The notes under the pieces are model-generated. The model made no database searches, was not told where the DNA came from, and saw nothing but the letters and a program-made list of their open reading frames with translations. A stretch of 38,075 nucleotides of DNA from Rickettsia typhi (GTDB lineage: Bacteria > Pseudomonadota > Alphaproteobacteria > Rickettsiales > UBA1997): positions 1 through 38,075 of the forward strand of contig CAMDCJ010000003.1 of NCBI GenBank assembly GCA_945890035.1. Reading direction: 5' to 3'. Position numbers and translations under genes: made by a program. Each line of letters opens with the position of its first letter. Position 1 is the stretch's first letter. Positions 20,039 to 29,295 of this stretch are shown piece by piece.

Positions 20039-21589
20039 CTAAACCATTTTTTTCGGATCAACCCATTCATTGAATTGCTCTTCGCTAACTAGGCCTAAAG
20101 CCAGCGCTGATTCCTTTAAAGTTGTACCATCCTTATGAGCTTTTTTGGCAATTTTTGCCGAATTATCATAGCCGATATAAGGATTAAGCGCCGTCACCAA
20201 CATCAATGAATTATTGAGAAGCTCTGCTATTCTTTCTTTGTTAGCAACAATTCCGACGAGGCAATTATCAACGAAACTATTAACGCCGTCGGAGATTAAA
20301 TTAATCGACTCAAGAATATTACGAATAATCATCGGACGGAAAACATTGAGTTCGAAATGTCCATTCATGCCACCAATTGTTGTAGCGTGATGATTGCCAA
20401 TTACTTGGCAAGCAATCATCGTCAAGGCTTCGCATTGTGTAGGATTAACTTTCCCCGGCATGATTGATGACCCCGGTTCGTTTTCTGGTAAAGAAATTTC
20501 GCCAAGGCCAGAGCGCGGACCCGAAGCTAAAAAACGAATATCGTTGGCGATTTTCATTAAAGCGGTTGCGGTGGTATTGAGCGCGCCAGAAAAATTAACG
20601 AGTTCATCATTGCAGGCAAGCGAGAAAAATTTATTTTTGCTTGAGTAAAATTCGTCGGCATAATCTAAACCAAGATTATTTAAGACCGAATCTTTAACTT
20701 GCCACCAACCATCTTTCGAATCGGTTCGACATAATTTTAAATCTAATAATTCTTTATGAATTTTTTTAATTTCTGAAACTTCGGTAATTTTTTCTACAAA
20801 TTTATTAGAAAATTGCGGATGAGAATTTAGTCCCGTGCCAACCGCCGTGCCACCTTGGGCAAGGTGCGCAACATAAGGCATATTTTGTGCGATAAAAACT
20901 GACGCGGTTTGAATTTGTACTTTGTAAGCCGAAAATTCTTGTCCAAGAGTCACCGGCGTTGCATCTTGGGTATGAGTTCGACCAATTTTAATTATATTTT
21001 CAAATTCATTTTCTTTTTTCGCAAGTTCGTTAGCGAAGCGAATTAAAGTCGGAAGTAATTTTTGGTAAGTTATTAAAACCGTCGCCACATTCATGGCTGT
21101 AGGAAAGGTGTCGTTAGAACTTTGTCCTAAATTAACGTGATCATTCGGATGAACCGGAGATTTTCCACCTTTTTTGCCCGTAGCTTTTTCATTGGCAACC
21201 GAAGCAATAACTTCATTAACATTCATGTTGGTTTGAGTGCCAGAGCCAGTTTGCCACACCACCAAAGGAAAATGATTTTCATAAAACCACTCAAATTTTT
21301 GCAAAATTTCGTCAACCGCTTCGACAATTTTATCGGCTAAATCAGGCGAAAATTTTTTAAATTCATCAGATTTTGGATCAACGGCCATCAGGTCTTTATT
21401 CGCCAAGGCACAAGCTTTTTTAATCAACAACATTGCGTAAATAACTTCCTTGGGCATCTTATGTCCAGCGTTATTGGTGCAGATTGAAAAATTTTGAATG
21501 CTTCTTTGTGTTTGCGCAGAGTAGTAGGCTTCGGCGGGAACTTTAATTTCACCAAAAGAATCGGTTTCGAGACGAAAAGCTTGTGTCAT
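20039..21589 (-). CDS. fumC: Class II fumarate hydratase
   Basis: 516 aa; '[30 protein letters not shown]', '[17 protein letters not shown]', '[25 protein letters not shown]'. Confidence 0.96.
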   Translation of the reverse strand: MTQAFRLETDSFGEIKVPAEAYYSAQTQRSIQNFSICTNNAGHKMPKEVIYAMLLIKKACALANKDLMAVDPKSDEFKKFSPDLADKIVEAVDEILQKFEWFYENHFPLVVWQTGSGTQTNMNVNEVIASVANEKATGKKGGKSPVHPNDHVNLGQSSNDTFPTAMNVATVLITYQKLLPTLIRFANELAKKENEFENIIKIGRTHTQDATPVTLGQEFSAYKVQIQTASVFIAQNMPYVAHLAQGGTAVGTGLNSHPQFSNKFVEKITEVSEIKKIHKELLDLKLCRTDSKDGWWQVKDSVLNNLGLDYADEFYSSKNKFFSLACNDELVNFSGALNTTATALMKIANDIRFLASGPRSGLGEISLPENEPGSSIMPGKVNPTQCEALTMIACQVIGNHHATTIGGMNGHFELNVFRPMIIRNILESINLISDGVNSFVDNCLVGIVANKERIAELLNNSLMLVTALNPYIGYDNSAKIAKKAHKDGTTLKESALALGLVSEEQFNEWVDPKKMV

Positions 21590-21632
21590 AATTATTTATT
21601 TTAAAATTGGTAAATAAAACTAAAAAAATTTA

Positions 21633-22934
21633 TTATATAAATTGCGAAATAATTTTTTCAAAATTCGGAAAGCTAGTTTTTATCATTTCGTCATCATCAA
21701 TTTGAACACCATTTTCTAGGCACAGTCCCATAATTAAAAATGACATTGCAATGCGATGATCCATCGCCGTTTTAACGGCAACAACATTTTTAGGCATCGC
21801 AAAACCGCCTTTAATTTCTAAAAAATCATCGCCGATTTTAACTTCGACACCGCAATTTTGTAAATTATCGGCAATCATCGCCAAACGATTACTTTCTTTT
21901 ACTTTTAATTCGGCCAAGCCATTTAATTTTGAAGTTCCGTTGGCAAAAGCGCACGCAATTGCCAAAATTGGATATTCATCAATCATGCTTGCAGAGCGAC
22001 TTGCCGGTACATTAATTGCTTTTAGAGAGCTGGCCTCAACTTCAATATCGGCAACTTTTTCGCCACCAATTTCACGAATATTTTTCAAGGCGATTTTGCC
22101 ACCCATTTCTTGAAGTGTTGTAATTAAGCCGGTTCGCAAAGAATTAACGCCGATATTTTTTAACAAAATTTTTGAATTTTTAACGAGAAGGGCGCCGACC
22201 ATAAAAAATGCCGAAGAGGAAATGTCGTTAGGAATTTCAAAATCGCGTCCCGCAAATTCTTGCAAGCCATTGTAAGAAATTTTTGTGCCATTATTTAAAT
22301 TTTCTTGAGAAATTTTTAAACCAAGATATTTCATCATAATTTCGGTGTGGTCACGACATTTTTCAGGCTCGATAATTGTCGTTGTACCTTTAACCGCAAG
22401 TGACGCCAGAAGAATACAACTTTTTACTTGCGCCGACGCCATTTTCATTGCATATTCAATCGGCATGGCGTCTTCATTACCAACGATTGCGAATGGCATT
22501 AAATTATTTTTTCTTGAAATAATTTTGGCACCAAATTTTTGAATTGGTTCAAAAACTCGACCCATTGGACGCTTACGAAGTGAGGCATCTCCAGTAAAAA
22601 AACTCGTAAAATTATAAGGACAAACTAAGCCCGCAAGCAAGCGCGAAGAAGTTCCGGAATTACCCATATCGATAATATCGCTGGGCTCAAGAAGTCCGAC
22701 AATTCCGCTACCATTGACCTCATAAAAATTTTCTTTTTTCTCAATTTCAACGCCCATTAAACGCATGGCATTAATGGTTTTTAAAACATCTTCGCCTTCG
22801 AGTAAATTATAAATTTTACTTTTACCATTAGCGAGAGAAGCAAAAATTATAGAGCGATGCGATATTGATTTATCTGGAGCGATAACTATTTCGCCAGTAA
22901 TTGGAATATCAGATTTACGAGTTGTTGTGACCAT
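21633..22934 (-). CDS. aroA: 3-phosphoshikimate 1-carboxyvinyltransferase (EPSP synthase)
   Basis: 433 aa; 'GEIVIAPDKSISHRSIIFASLANGKSKIYNLLEGEDVLKTI', 'DMGNSGTSSRLLAGL', 'SLRKRPMGRVFEPI', 'ELKVKESNRLAMIADNL'. Confidence 0.96.
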   Translation of the reverse strand: MVTTTRKSDIPITGEIVIAPDKSISHRSIIFASLANGKSKIYNLLEGEDVLKTINAMRLMGVEIEKKENFYEVNGSGIVGLLEPSDIIDMGNSGTSSRLLAGLVCPYNFTSFFTGDASLRKRPMGRVFEPIQKFGAKIISRKNNLMPFAIVGNEDAMPIEYAMKMASAQVKSCILLASLAVKGTTTIIEPEKCRDHTEIMMKYLGLKISQENLNNGTKISYNGLQEFAGRDFEIPNDISSSAFFMVGALLVKNSKILLKNIGVNSLRTGLITTLQEMGGKIALKNIREIGGEKVADIEVEASSLKAINVPASRSASMIDEYPILAIACAFANGTSKLNGLAELKVKESNRLAMIADNLQNCGVEVKIGDDFLEIKGGFAMPKNVVAVKTAMDHRIAMSFLIMGLCLENGVQIDDDEMIKTSFPNFEKIISQFI

Positions 22935-22936
22935 GT

Positions 22937-24385
22937 TTAACTTAGAAAATTAGTGAGGCTATTCATGATTGGATCGATGAAAAACATTAAGCCGATATTA
23001 ACGATCGCACTTACAAAAACAACTAAGCGCGCATTGCCGAAATCTTCAATTTCAAGGTTGCCATTCGGTTCATCAAAATACATAATTTTTATAATTCGCA
23101 AATAGTAAAAAGCTGAAATTGCTGAAAAAATTACGGCAATAAGGGCGTAAAGGAAAAGTCCGGTTGAAATAGCGCTTTTTAAAATATAAAATTTTGAGAA
23201 AAAGCCCGCAAGTGGCGGAATTCCAGCGGTTGAAAGCATTAATACGGTTAAAGAAAAAGCCATGACAGGATGAGTTTTTGAAAGTCCAGAAAGTGAAGAA
23301 ATATCAAAAGTTTTTTCGTCGGTTTCGTCATTTTCAATCTCTTGCGGTGAGCGCATGATTGTTAAAAAACTAAAAGTTCCAAGCGAAATAATGCTATAAA
23401 CAATCATGTAAAAAATACATGAATTGAAAATTGATTTATCGAGAGGTGAAAGAGCAAGTAAAACAAAGCCGATGTGAGTTATTGAACTAAATGCAAAAAG
23501 TCTTTTGAGATTTTTTTGATAAATTGCTCCAAAGCTTCCAATGATAATTGAGGCGATGGCGACAATTAATAAAATATTGCCTAAAATAACCCAAGAAATA
23601 TTGAACGATAAAAAGATTAACGCAATAACCATTGAGAATTTTACGACGGTTCCAAAGAAGGCTAGAACTATAGTTGGCACGCCTTGATAAACATCTGGCG
23701 CCCACATATGAAAAGGTGCCGCCGATATTTTGAAAAACATTGCCGTTGCCACTAAAATCATACCAAAAACCAAGCCAATCGGCATTTCTTCGGGCTTTAA
23801 TTTGCCAATTAAATCTTGAAGGACGGTGAAATTTGTGGTCGCCGAATAGCCGTAAACCATTGAAATTCCGAATAATAATAATCCAGAAGCAAGACTTCCG
23901 AGGATAAAATATTTTATACCAGCTTCAGAAGATCGAGTGGATTTGACGCTGAATGAAGCCAAGAGATAAAGAGATAAAGCTTGAAGTTCCAAGCCCAAAT
24001 AAAATAATAATAAATCATTGGCAGAAATCATGATTAAGCCTCCGGCTGTAGCAATCATCATTAAAGCTAAAAACTCCGAACCATATTTTTCGAGCGAAAA
24101 AACGAAGCGTACGGAAATCAAAATTATGACTACGAGCAATAAAAGTATAATGCATTTCATAAAGGAAATAATCGCTTTAGAATTTAGCATATCGTTAAAA
24201 GAAGTTTCGGGTATTCCAAAATTTTTCACGGCAAAAGATAGCGCTAAACCGCAAACCGCTAAAGAAAAAAAATGTGCGAAAAAAATGAATCGTTGGTTTT
24301 TTTTGTTAAAAAAAACATCGAGCATTAAAAGGGATAAGGCCCCGAAAAATAAAATTAATTCTGGTATTAACAAAGAAAATTTCAT
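22937..24385 (-). CDS. nuoN: NADH-quinone oxidoreductase subunit N
   Basis: 482 aa polytopic; 'GLELQALSLYLLASF', 'SEAGIKYFILGSLASGLLLFG', 'FKISAAPFHMWAPDVYQGVPTIVLAFFGTVVK'. Confidence 0.95.
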   Translation of the reverse strand: MKFSLLIPELILFFGALSLLMLDVFFNKKNQRFIFFAHFFSLAVCGLALSFAVKNFGIPETSFNDMLNSKAIISFMKCIILLLLVVIILISVRFVFSLEKYGSEFLALMMIATAGGLIMISANDLLLFYLGLELQALSLYLLASFSVKSTRSSEAGIKYFILGSLASGLLLFGISMVYGYSATTNFTVLQDLIGKLKPEEMPIGLVFGMILVATAMFFKISAAPFHMWAPDVYQGVPTIVLAFFGTVVKFSMVIALIFLSFNISWVILGNILLIVAIASIIIGSFGAIYQKNLKRLFAFSSITHIGFVLLALSPLDKSIFNSCIFYMIVYSIISLGTFSFLTIMRSPQEIENDETDEKTFDISSLSGLSKTHPVMAFSLTVLMLSTAGIPPLAGFFSKFYILKSAISTGLFLYALIAVIFSAISAFYYLRIIKIMYFDEPNGNLEIEDFGNARLVVFVSAIVNIGLMFFIDPIMNSLTNFLS

Positions 24386-24406
24386 GTTTAAAAATAGTTA
24401 AGAAGA

Positions 24407-25900
24407 TTATTTTAAAGGCGTCAAAGTGTTTACGAAAATACTGAGTTGCGCCGACTGTTCGCTAAAGAAATTTGATATTAAACTTGGAAATATTCCGAGT
24501 GCAATAACCAAAATAGCGAGAGATAACAATACTAAAAATTCACAAAAATCGAGATCTCGAAGTTCTTCGATTTTTTTATTATGAATTTCGCTGAACCAAA
24601 CTCTTTTGTAGAGCCAAAGCATATAACAAGCGCCAAAAATAACGCCAAGACCTGACAAGAGTGCGATAAATTTATTAACTTTGAAAGCGCCAATTATAGT
24701 AAGGAATTCACCGACGAAACCGCTAGTTCCCGGTAAACCCACCGAACCCAATGTGAAAATCATCGCTAACATCGCAAAGTTTGGCATTTTTGAAGCGATG
24801 CCTCCCAAATCGGCAATTTTTTTAGTGTGTAAGCGATCGTAAATAAAGCCAACGCAAATAAATAAAGCCGAAGAAATTACGCCATGGCTAATCATTTGAA
24901 AGATAGCGCCTTCGATGCCTTGTTGTGTTAAGCTAAAAATTCCCATAGTTACAAAACCCATATGAGCAACCGAAGAATAAGCAATCATTTTTTTCATGTC
25001 TTCTTGCATTAAAGCAACGAATGACCCGTAGATTATGGCGATGACGCTTAATATGAAAATTGTGTCGGCAAAATATTGCGAAGCTAACGGAAAAAATGGC
25101 AAAGAAAAGCGCAAAAATCCAAAGGCGCCAAGTTTAATTAAAATTCCCGCAAGAATTACTGAGCCAGCAGTTGGAGCTTGCACATGCGCATCTGGAAGCC
25201 AAGTATGAAATGGAAACATTGGAACCTTAATTGCGAAAGACGCAAAGAATAAAGCGAATAATGCCAATTGGTAATTAAGTGGAAAAAATTCTTTTAAAGT
25301 TTTTGTTAAAATTATGACATCGGTGGTTTTGGTGAATAAGAAAATTAAAATAATTCCGATCAAGAAAAATACCGAACCCGCCAAGGTGTAAATAAAGAAT
25401 TTATAAGAAGCATAAACGCGATTTTCTCCGCCCCAAATGCCGATTACTAGGAACATCGGAATTAAAGTCGCTTCAAAGAAAATGTAGAAAAATAGTAAAT
25501 CGAGCGAGGAAAATGCGCCGATAACGAGCGCTTCAATTACTAAGAAAGCGATGACGAATTCTTTGGCGCGTTTGACGATTGTTTTGTAAGAAATTACAAA
25601 ACAAATTGGCGTTAAAAGTGCGGTTAAAAATATCATGGTGATTGCCAAGCCATCAACTCCAACAAAATATTTTATGTCAGTTTCGGCAAAAATTTTAAAA
25701 ATATTTTGGAATTGAAAACCGCCTGTGCGCCAATCGTAAGCAATTATGGCGAAGACAGAAAGCAAAAAATTTATGATGCTAAAAAAACATCCATAACTAA
25801 AGTAAAATAAAGTATTTTTAACTTTTAGGGGCAATAAAAAAATTGCCGAAATTAAAGGTAAAAATATTAAAACTGAAAGAATGTCGAAATTAATATTCAT
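24407..25900 (-). CDS. nuoM: NADH-quinone oxidoreductase subunit M
   Basis: 497 aa; 'FFEATLIPMFLVIGIWGGENRVYASYKFFIYTLAGSVFFL', 'KVPMFPFHTWLPDAHVQAPTAGSVILAGILIKLG', 'SSVAHMGFV'. Confidence 0.96.
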   Translation of the reverse strand: MNINFDILSVLIFLPLISAIFLLPLKVKNTLFYFSYGCFFSIINFLLSVFAIIAYDWRTGGFQFQNIFKIFAETDIKYFVGVDGLAITMIFLTALLTPICFVISYKTIVKRAKEFVIAFLVIEALVIGAFSSLDLLFFYIFFEATLIPMFLVIGIWGGENRVYASYKFFIYTLAGSVFFLIGIILIFLFTKTTDVIILTKTLKEFFPLNYQLALFALFFASFAIKVPMFPFHTWLPDAHVQAPTAGSVILAGILIKLGAFGFLRFSLPFFPLASQYFADTIFILSVIAIIYGSFVALMQEDMKKMIAYSSVAHMGFVTMGIFSLTQQGIEGAIFQMISHGVISSALFICVGFIYDRLHTKKIADLGGIASKMPNFAMLAMIFTLGSVGLPGTSGFVGEFLTIIGAFKVNKFIALLSGLGVIFGACYMLWLYKRVWFSEIHNKKIEELRDLDFCEFLVLLSLAILVIALGIFPSLISNFFSEQSAQLSIFVNTLTPLK

Positions 25901-26066
25901 GATTTTTGTAAATTAAATCTTCAAAAATTAAATAATTTAATGGCTTTGTAAAGAATCAAAAATTAAAATTATACCAAGTTGATTTGGTGTTAATTAAAAC
26001 TTACAAAAGCATTTTATTTTTTAAAAGCTTAACTGCAATTTAAATTTTTAATTTTTTTTCAACAAA

Positions 26067-27137
26067 ATGAATTTAGATAATTCGCAAATAATTATAAAAA
26101 ATAAACTCGATATTCTTGCGCAAAAGCTTGAAATCGTAAAACCAGAAGTTGATTTTAAGAAAAATTTATTAAATTTATTTAAGTCTCCTGAAATGCAAAA
26201 TGAATTTTATGGTTTTTATATTTATGGCGATGTCGGGCGAGGCAAAACCATGTTGATGAAAGATTTTTACGAAAAAATTACAAATATTCCAAAGATTTAT
26301 TTTCATTTTAATAGTTTTATGATTTTAATTCATAAAACCCTGCATGAAATTCGTCAAAATCATAAAAAAAACAATGATGATTTAATTGAGGCGTTAAAAA
26401 AAATTATAACCGATCAAAAAGTAATTTGTTTTGATGAGTTCCAAGTTCTTGATGTTGCAGATGCCATGCTTCTTGCGCGCATTTTTGAATATTTTTTTTC
26501 AAAACAAATTACGGTCGTAATTACTGCCAATTTGCATCCACAAAATCTTTATAAAAATGGCTTGCAAAGAGAGGTTTTTCTTGAATTTGTTAATAATGTT
26601 TTATTAAAAAAAATTGAGGTTTTGAATTTAAATTCCACGACCGATTATAGAAAGCATAATCGCGCCAAATTAACCAAAAGATTTTTTGTTTCTAATCCAA
26701 AAAATCGTCAAATTTTTCAAGAAATTATCGACGATTTTACTAAAAATAAACCAAAAAATATTGTAAAATTAGAGTCGTGGGGGCGCGAAATAATTGTTAA
26801 AAAAGCCTTTGAAAATATTGCAATTTTTAATTTTAATGAATTGTTTGAACAAAATTATTCTTCGGCGGATTTCAAAGAAATTTGTCAAAAATTTGATTTA
26901 ATTTTTTTACAAAAAATTCCTTTATTTCAAGAAGATCAAATTAACGAAATTCGGCGCTTTACTTTATTTATCGACGAAGCTTATGAAAATAAAGTTTTAC
27001 TTATTATGATGTCAAAAATAAATTTAACTAATTTTAAAAATGCTAATGTTTTTGCCCATTATTTTTCACGAACAATTTCGCGGATTCATGAAATTATTTC
27101 TGATAAATATTGGAATGAAAATATTGAAAAAATTTAA
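26067..27137 (+). CDS. zapE: AFG1-like AAA ATPase (cell division protein ZapE family)
   Basis: 356 aa; 'GFYIYGDVGRGKTMLMKDFYE', 'HFNSFMILIHKTLHEIR', 'ICFDEFQVLDVADAMLLARIFEYFF', 'VITANLHPQNLYKNGLQREVFLEFV'. Confidence 0.93.
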   Translation: MNLDNSQIIIKNKLDILAQKLEIVKPEVDFKKNLLNLFKSPEMQNEFYGFYIYGDVGRGKTMLMKDFYEKITNIPKIYFHFNSFMILIHKTLHEIRQNHKKNNDDLIEALKKIITDQKVICFDEFQVLDVADAMLLARIFEYFFSKQITVVITANLHPQNLYKNGLQREVFLEFVNNVLLKKIEVLNLNSTTDYRKHNRAKLTKRFFVSNPKNRQIFQEIIDDFTKNKPKNIVKLESWGREIIVKKAFENIAIFNFNELFEQNYSSADFKEICQKFDLIFLQKIPLFQEDQINEIRRFTLFIDEAYENKVLLIMMSKINLTNFKNANVFAHYFSRTISRIHEIISDKYWNENIEKI

Positions 27138-27419
27138 AAAATTCTCAAAGGCTCAGCAATTAATTGCAATTTAATTTGTCCTTAAAATGAATTTTTTTGA
27201 AAAAAATTATGTTAAGGAGTAAATTTATATATTTTTAAAAGAAGGTTAGTGAAATTAAATATATTAAATTTATTTTGCATTCAAAGGAAATTAAATTTAG
27301 ATTTATTATCGAATAACAAAATTTGTATAATTTTATAAAGTTTTGTTAAAAAATTTAATTAGAGAAAATTTTCCTTAAATTTATTAAGATTTTAATTAAA
27401 AATTTATATTCAAAGTCAT

Positions 27420-29198
27420 ATGTTATCGCAATTTCCAGGCCAATTTCCTCAACCTTTCCTTCAACAAGATGATCAGCGGAAGATAAAAGAACTTTATTCT
27501 ATATCTTATTTTTCATCGAGTGGTACATCAGTTCAAAATACCCCCACCACAAAACAGCCTGAACCTTCAAAAACTTCTATAATTTTTCATGAATATTCTG
27601 CTTCTCAAGGGGGCAAAGTTTCACCGGAAGAATTTTTTGCTAATTATTATGGCAATGGAGATTCAAATAGAGGTGTCTCCCCTCTAGTAAAGATTTGTAA
27701 AATGGAGTTGGCAAAACCTATAACAATTGGGAGTTGTGTAATAAGTGGTGAACGAAATTATATTGATATAAATGGGGATGAAAATAAAACAAGAATTCAT
27801 ATTGATAATGATGGCGCTAGAGATTTAGGGAATTATAGAATTTTAGTTAGAGAACAGCTTGAAAATTTTAAGAATAAAATTGATTTTGAATCTTTAGATC
27901 AAGATAAATTTAAAAATCTTAAAAATGTTGCTGAGATTAATGATTTTCTTAAAACTCAAACACCAAGTGTAAAAGTTACAAATGATAATGGAACTCTTGA
28001 TGCCTTTGCCGATACATTTATCTCAAATAATTTGAAGGCGGGTAGATTTAAGACTGAAATACTGAATAGTAAAGGCGTTTTTGAATATAAACCTTTTGCT
28101 TATGTTAAAATAGAGCGCCCGATAAATGATGAAAAGAAAATAAATATTACGGTTAGCGATATACATAGTGCAGAATTAAATAGTATAAATATCAACGCTG
28201 GAACAAAAGATGGTGAAGAGGTATTTTTTCAGTTTAGTGTTGAAAAAAAAAATGAAAAACAAGTTATAAATCAAGATTCTCTTAAATATTTTAGAAAAGA
28301 TGGAAAGGGTGTATTTGTACAAGAGAAAGATGTTGAGGGTGGTAAGTTTTGGGGTTTAAAAAATAAAATTAAATTGGGCAACGCAAATCAAAAAATAATT
28401 AAAATTTACACGCACAAAGAAGAAGACAATAAACCGACTTTAAAATATAAAATACAAAATGGAAAGTTCGTTAAGGTATTGTATGGTCTTCATACAGAAC
28501 TTAATACAGAAGATTCTATGTTAGAGAAAGAACACGGTAATCAGAAAGTGAAATGTGGAGAGCCCAATGAATTTACTGGTCATGATTTTATGAAGGAGCA
28601 ATCTCGAAGTGTATTTCCACTTCCAATTGTAGCGCAACATGGAGCGCAAACGCCGGCTTCCCAGCAAAAAGATCAATTTCAAGGGGGACCTCATTCGGTG
28701 TCAATGCCGATGGGAGGGGGAATGTCGATTCAAGGAGGGGGAGCGCCGATGATGGGAGCGCCGATGGGAACTAATGTGTTCCATGGCCAGCAATTTCCGT
28801 TACAATATACGATGACGCAACCGCCGATGGGAGGGGGAATGCCGATGGGAGGGGGAATGCCTCCTCCTCTGGAGCCAGGAAATTATAATGTGATGTATCC
28901 AACACAAAGCGAAGTTATAGGAGGAGGGGCTGATCCGAATTTGCCAATTGTTGTGAGGCAAGGAGACTTGAGAGTAGATCAAGGGGGAGCTCCGGTCCAG
29001 GCGAGTACGATGCCTCCGATAGCTCAATTTCTAGGGGTAGCGCCGATGATGGGAGGGCCGATCAATATTGGAATGACGCCTCCGATGGCGGTGATGCCAG
29101 TGGGAGCGGGAGCGGGAGCGCCAAATTTTCATTGCCATCCTTTAGTTTGGGGACCAATACAACAAGAGAAAGGGCCAGGGCAAAGGCCGATTCGCTGA
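27420..29198 (+). CDS. Hypothetical protein with Gly/Met/Pro-rich repeat C-terminus (effector-like)
   Basis: 592 aa; non-repetitive N-terminal ~400 aa, then degenerate P-M-G-G-G-M / APMMGAP repeats; ~280 bp AT-rich ORF-poor leader upstream. Confidence 0.65.
   Translation: MLSQFPGQFPQPFLQQDDQRKIKELYSISYFSSSGTSVQNTPTTKQPEPSKTSIIFHEYSASQGGKVSPEEFFANYYGNGDSNRGVSPLVKICKMELAKPITIGSCVISGERNYIDINGDENKTRIHIDNDGARDLGNYRILVREQLENFKNKIDFESLDQDKFKNLKNVAEINDFLKTQTPSVKVTNDNGTLDAFADTFISNNLKAGRFKTEILNSKGVFEYKPFAYVKIERPINDEKKINITVSDIHSAELNSININAGTKDGEEVFFQFSVEKKNEKQVINQDSLKYFRKDGKGVFVQEKDVEGGKFWGLKNKIKLGNANQKIIKIYTHKEEDNKPTLKYKIQNGKFVKVLYGLHTELNTEDSMLEKEHGNQKVKCGEPNEFTGHDFMKEQSRSVFPLPIVAQHGAQTPASQQKDQFQGGPHSVSMPMGGGMSIQGGGAPMMGAPMGTNVFHGQQFPLQYTMTQPPMGGGMPMGGGMPPPLEPGNYNVMYPTQSEVIGGGADPNLPIVVRQGDLRVDQGGAPVQASTMPPIAQFLGVAPMMGGPINIGMTPPMAVMPVGAGAGAPNFHCHPLVWGPIQQEKGPGQRPIR
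28829..28855 (+). other. Potential G-quadruplex motif in coding strand
   Basis: GGGAGGGGGAATGCCGATGGGAGGGGG: four G>=3 tracts with loops of 1, 9 and 1 nt. Confidence 0.45.
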
Positions 29199-29295
29199 TC
29201 TGCATAAAAAATTTTCACTTTAACATTAATTTTTATTTTAAAGTATATAACATCGGGTTAACCATAATTTAATAAATAATTAATATAAGTTCTTT

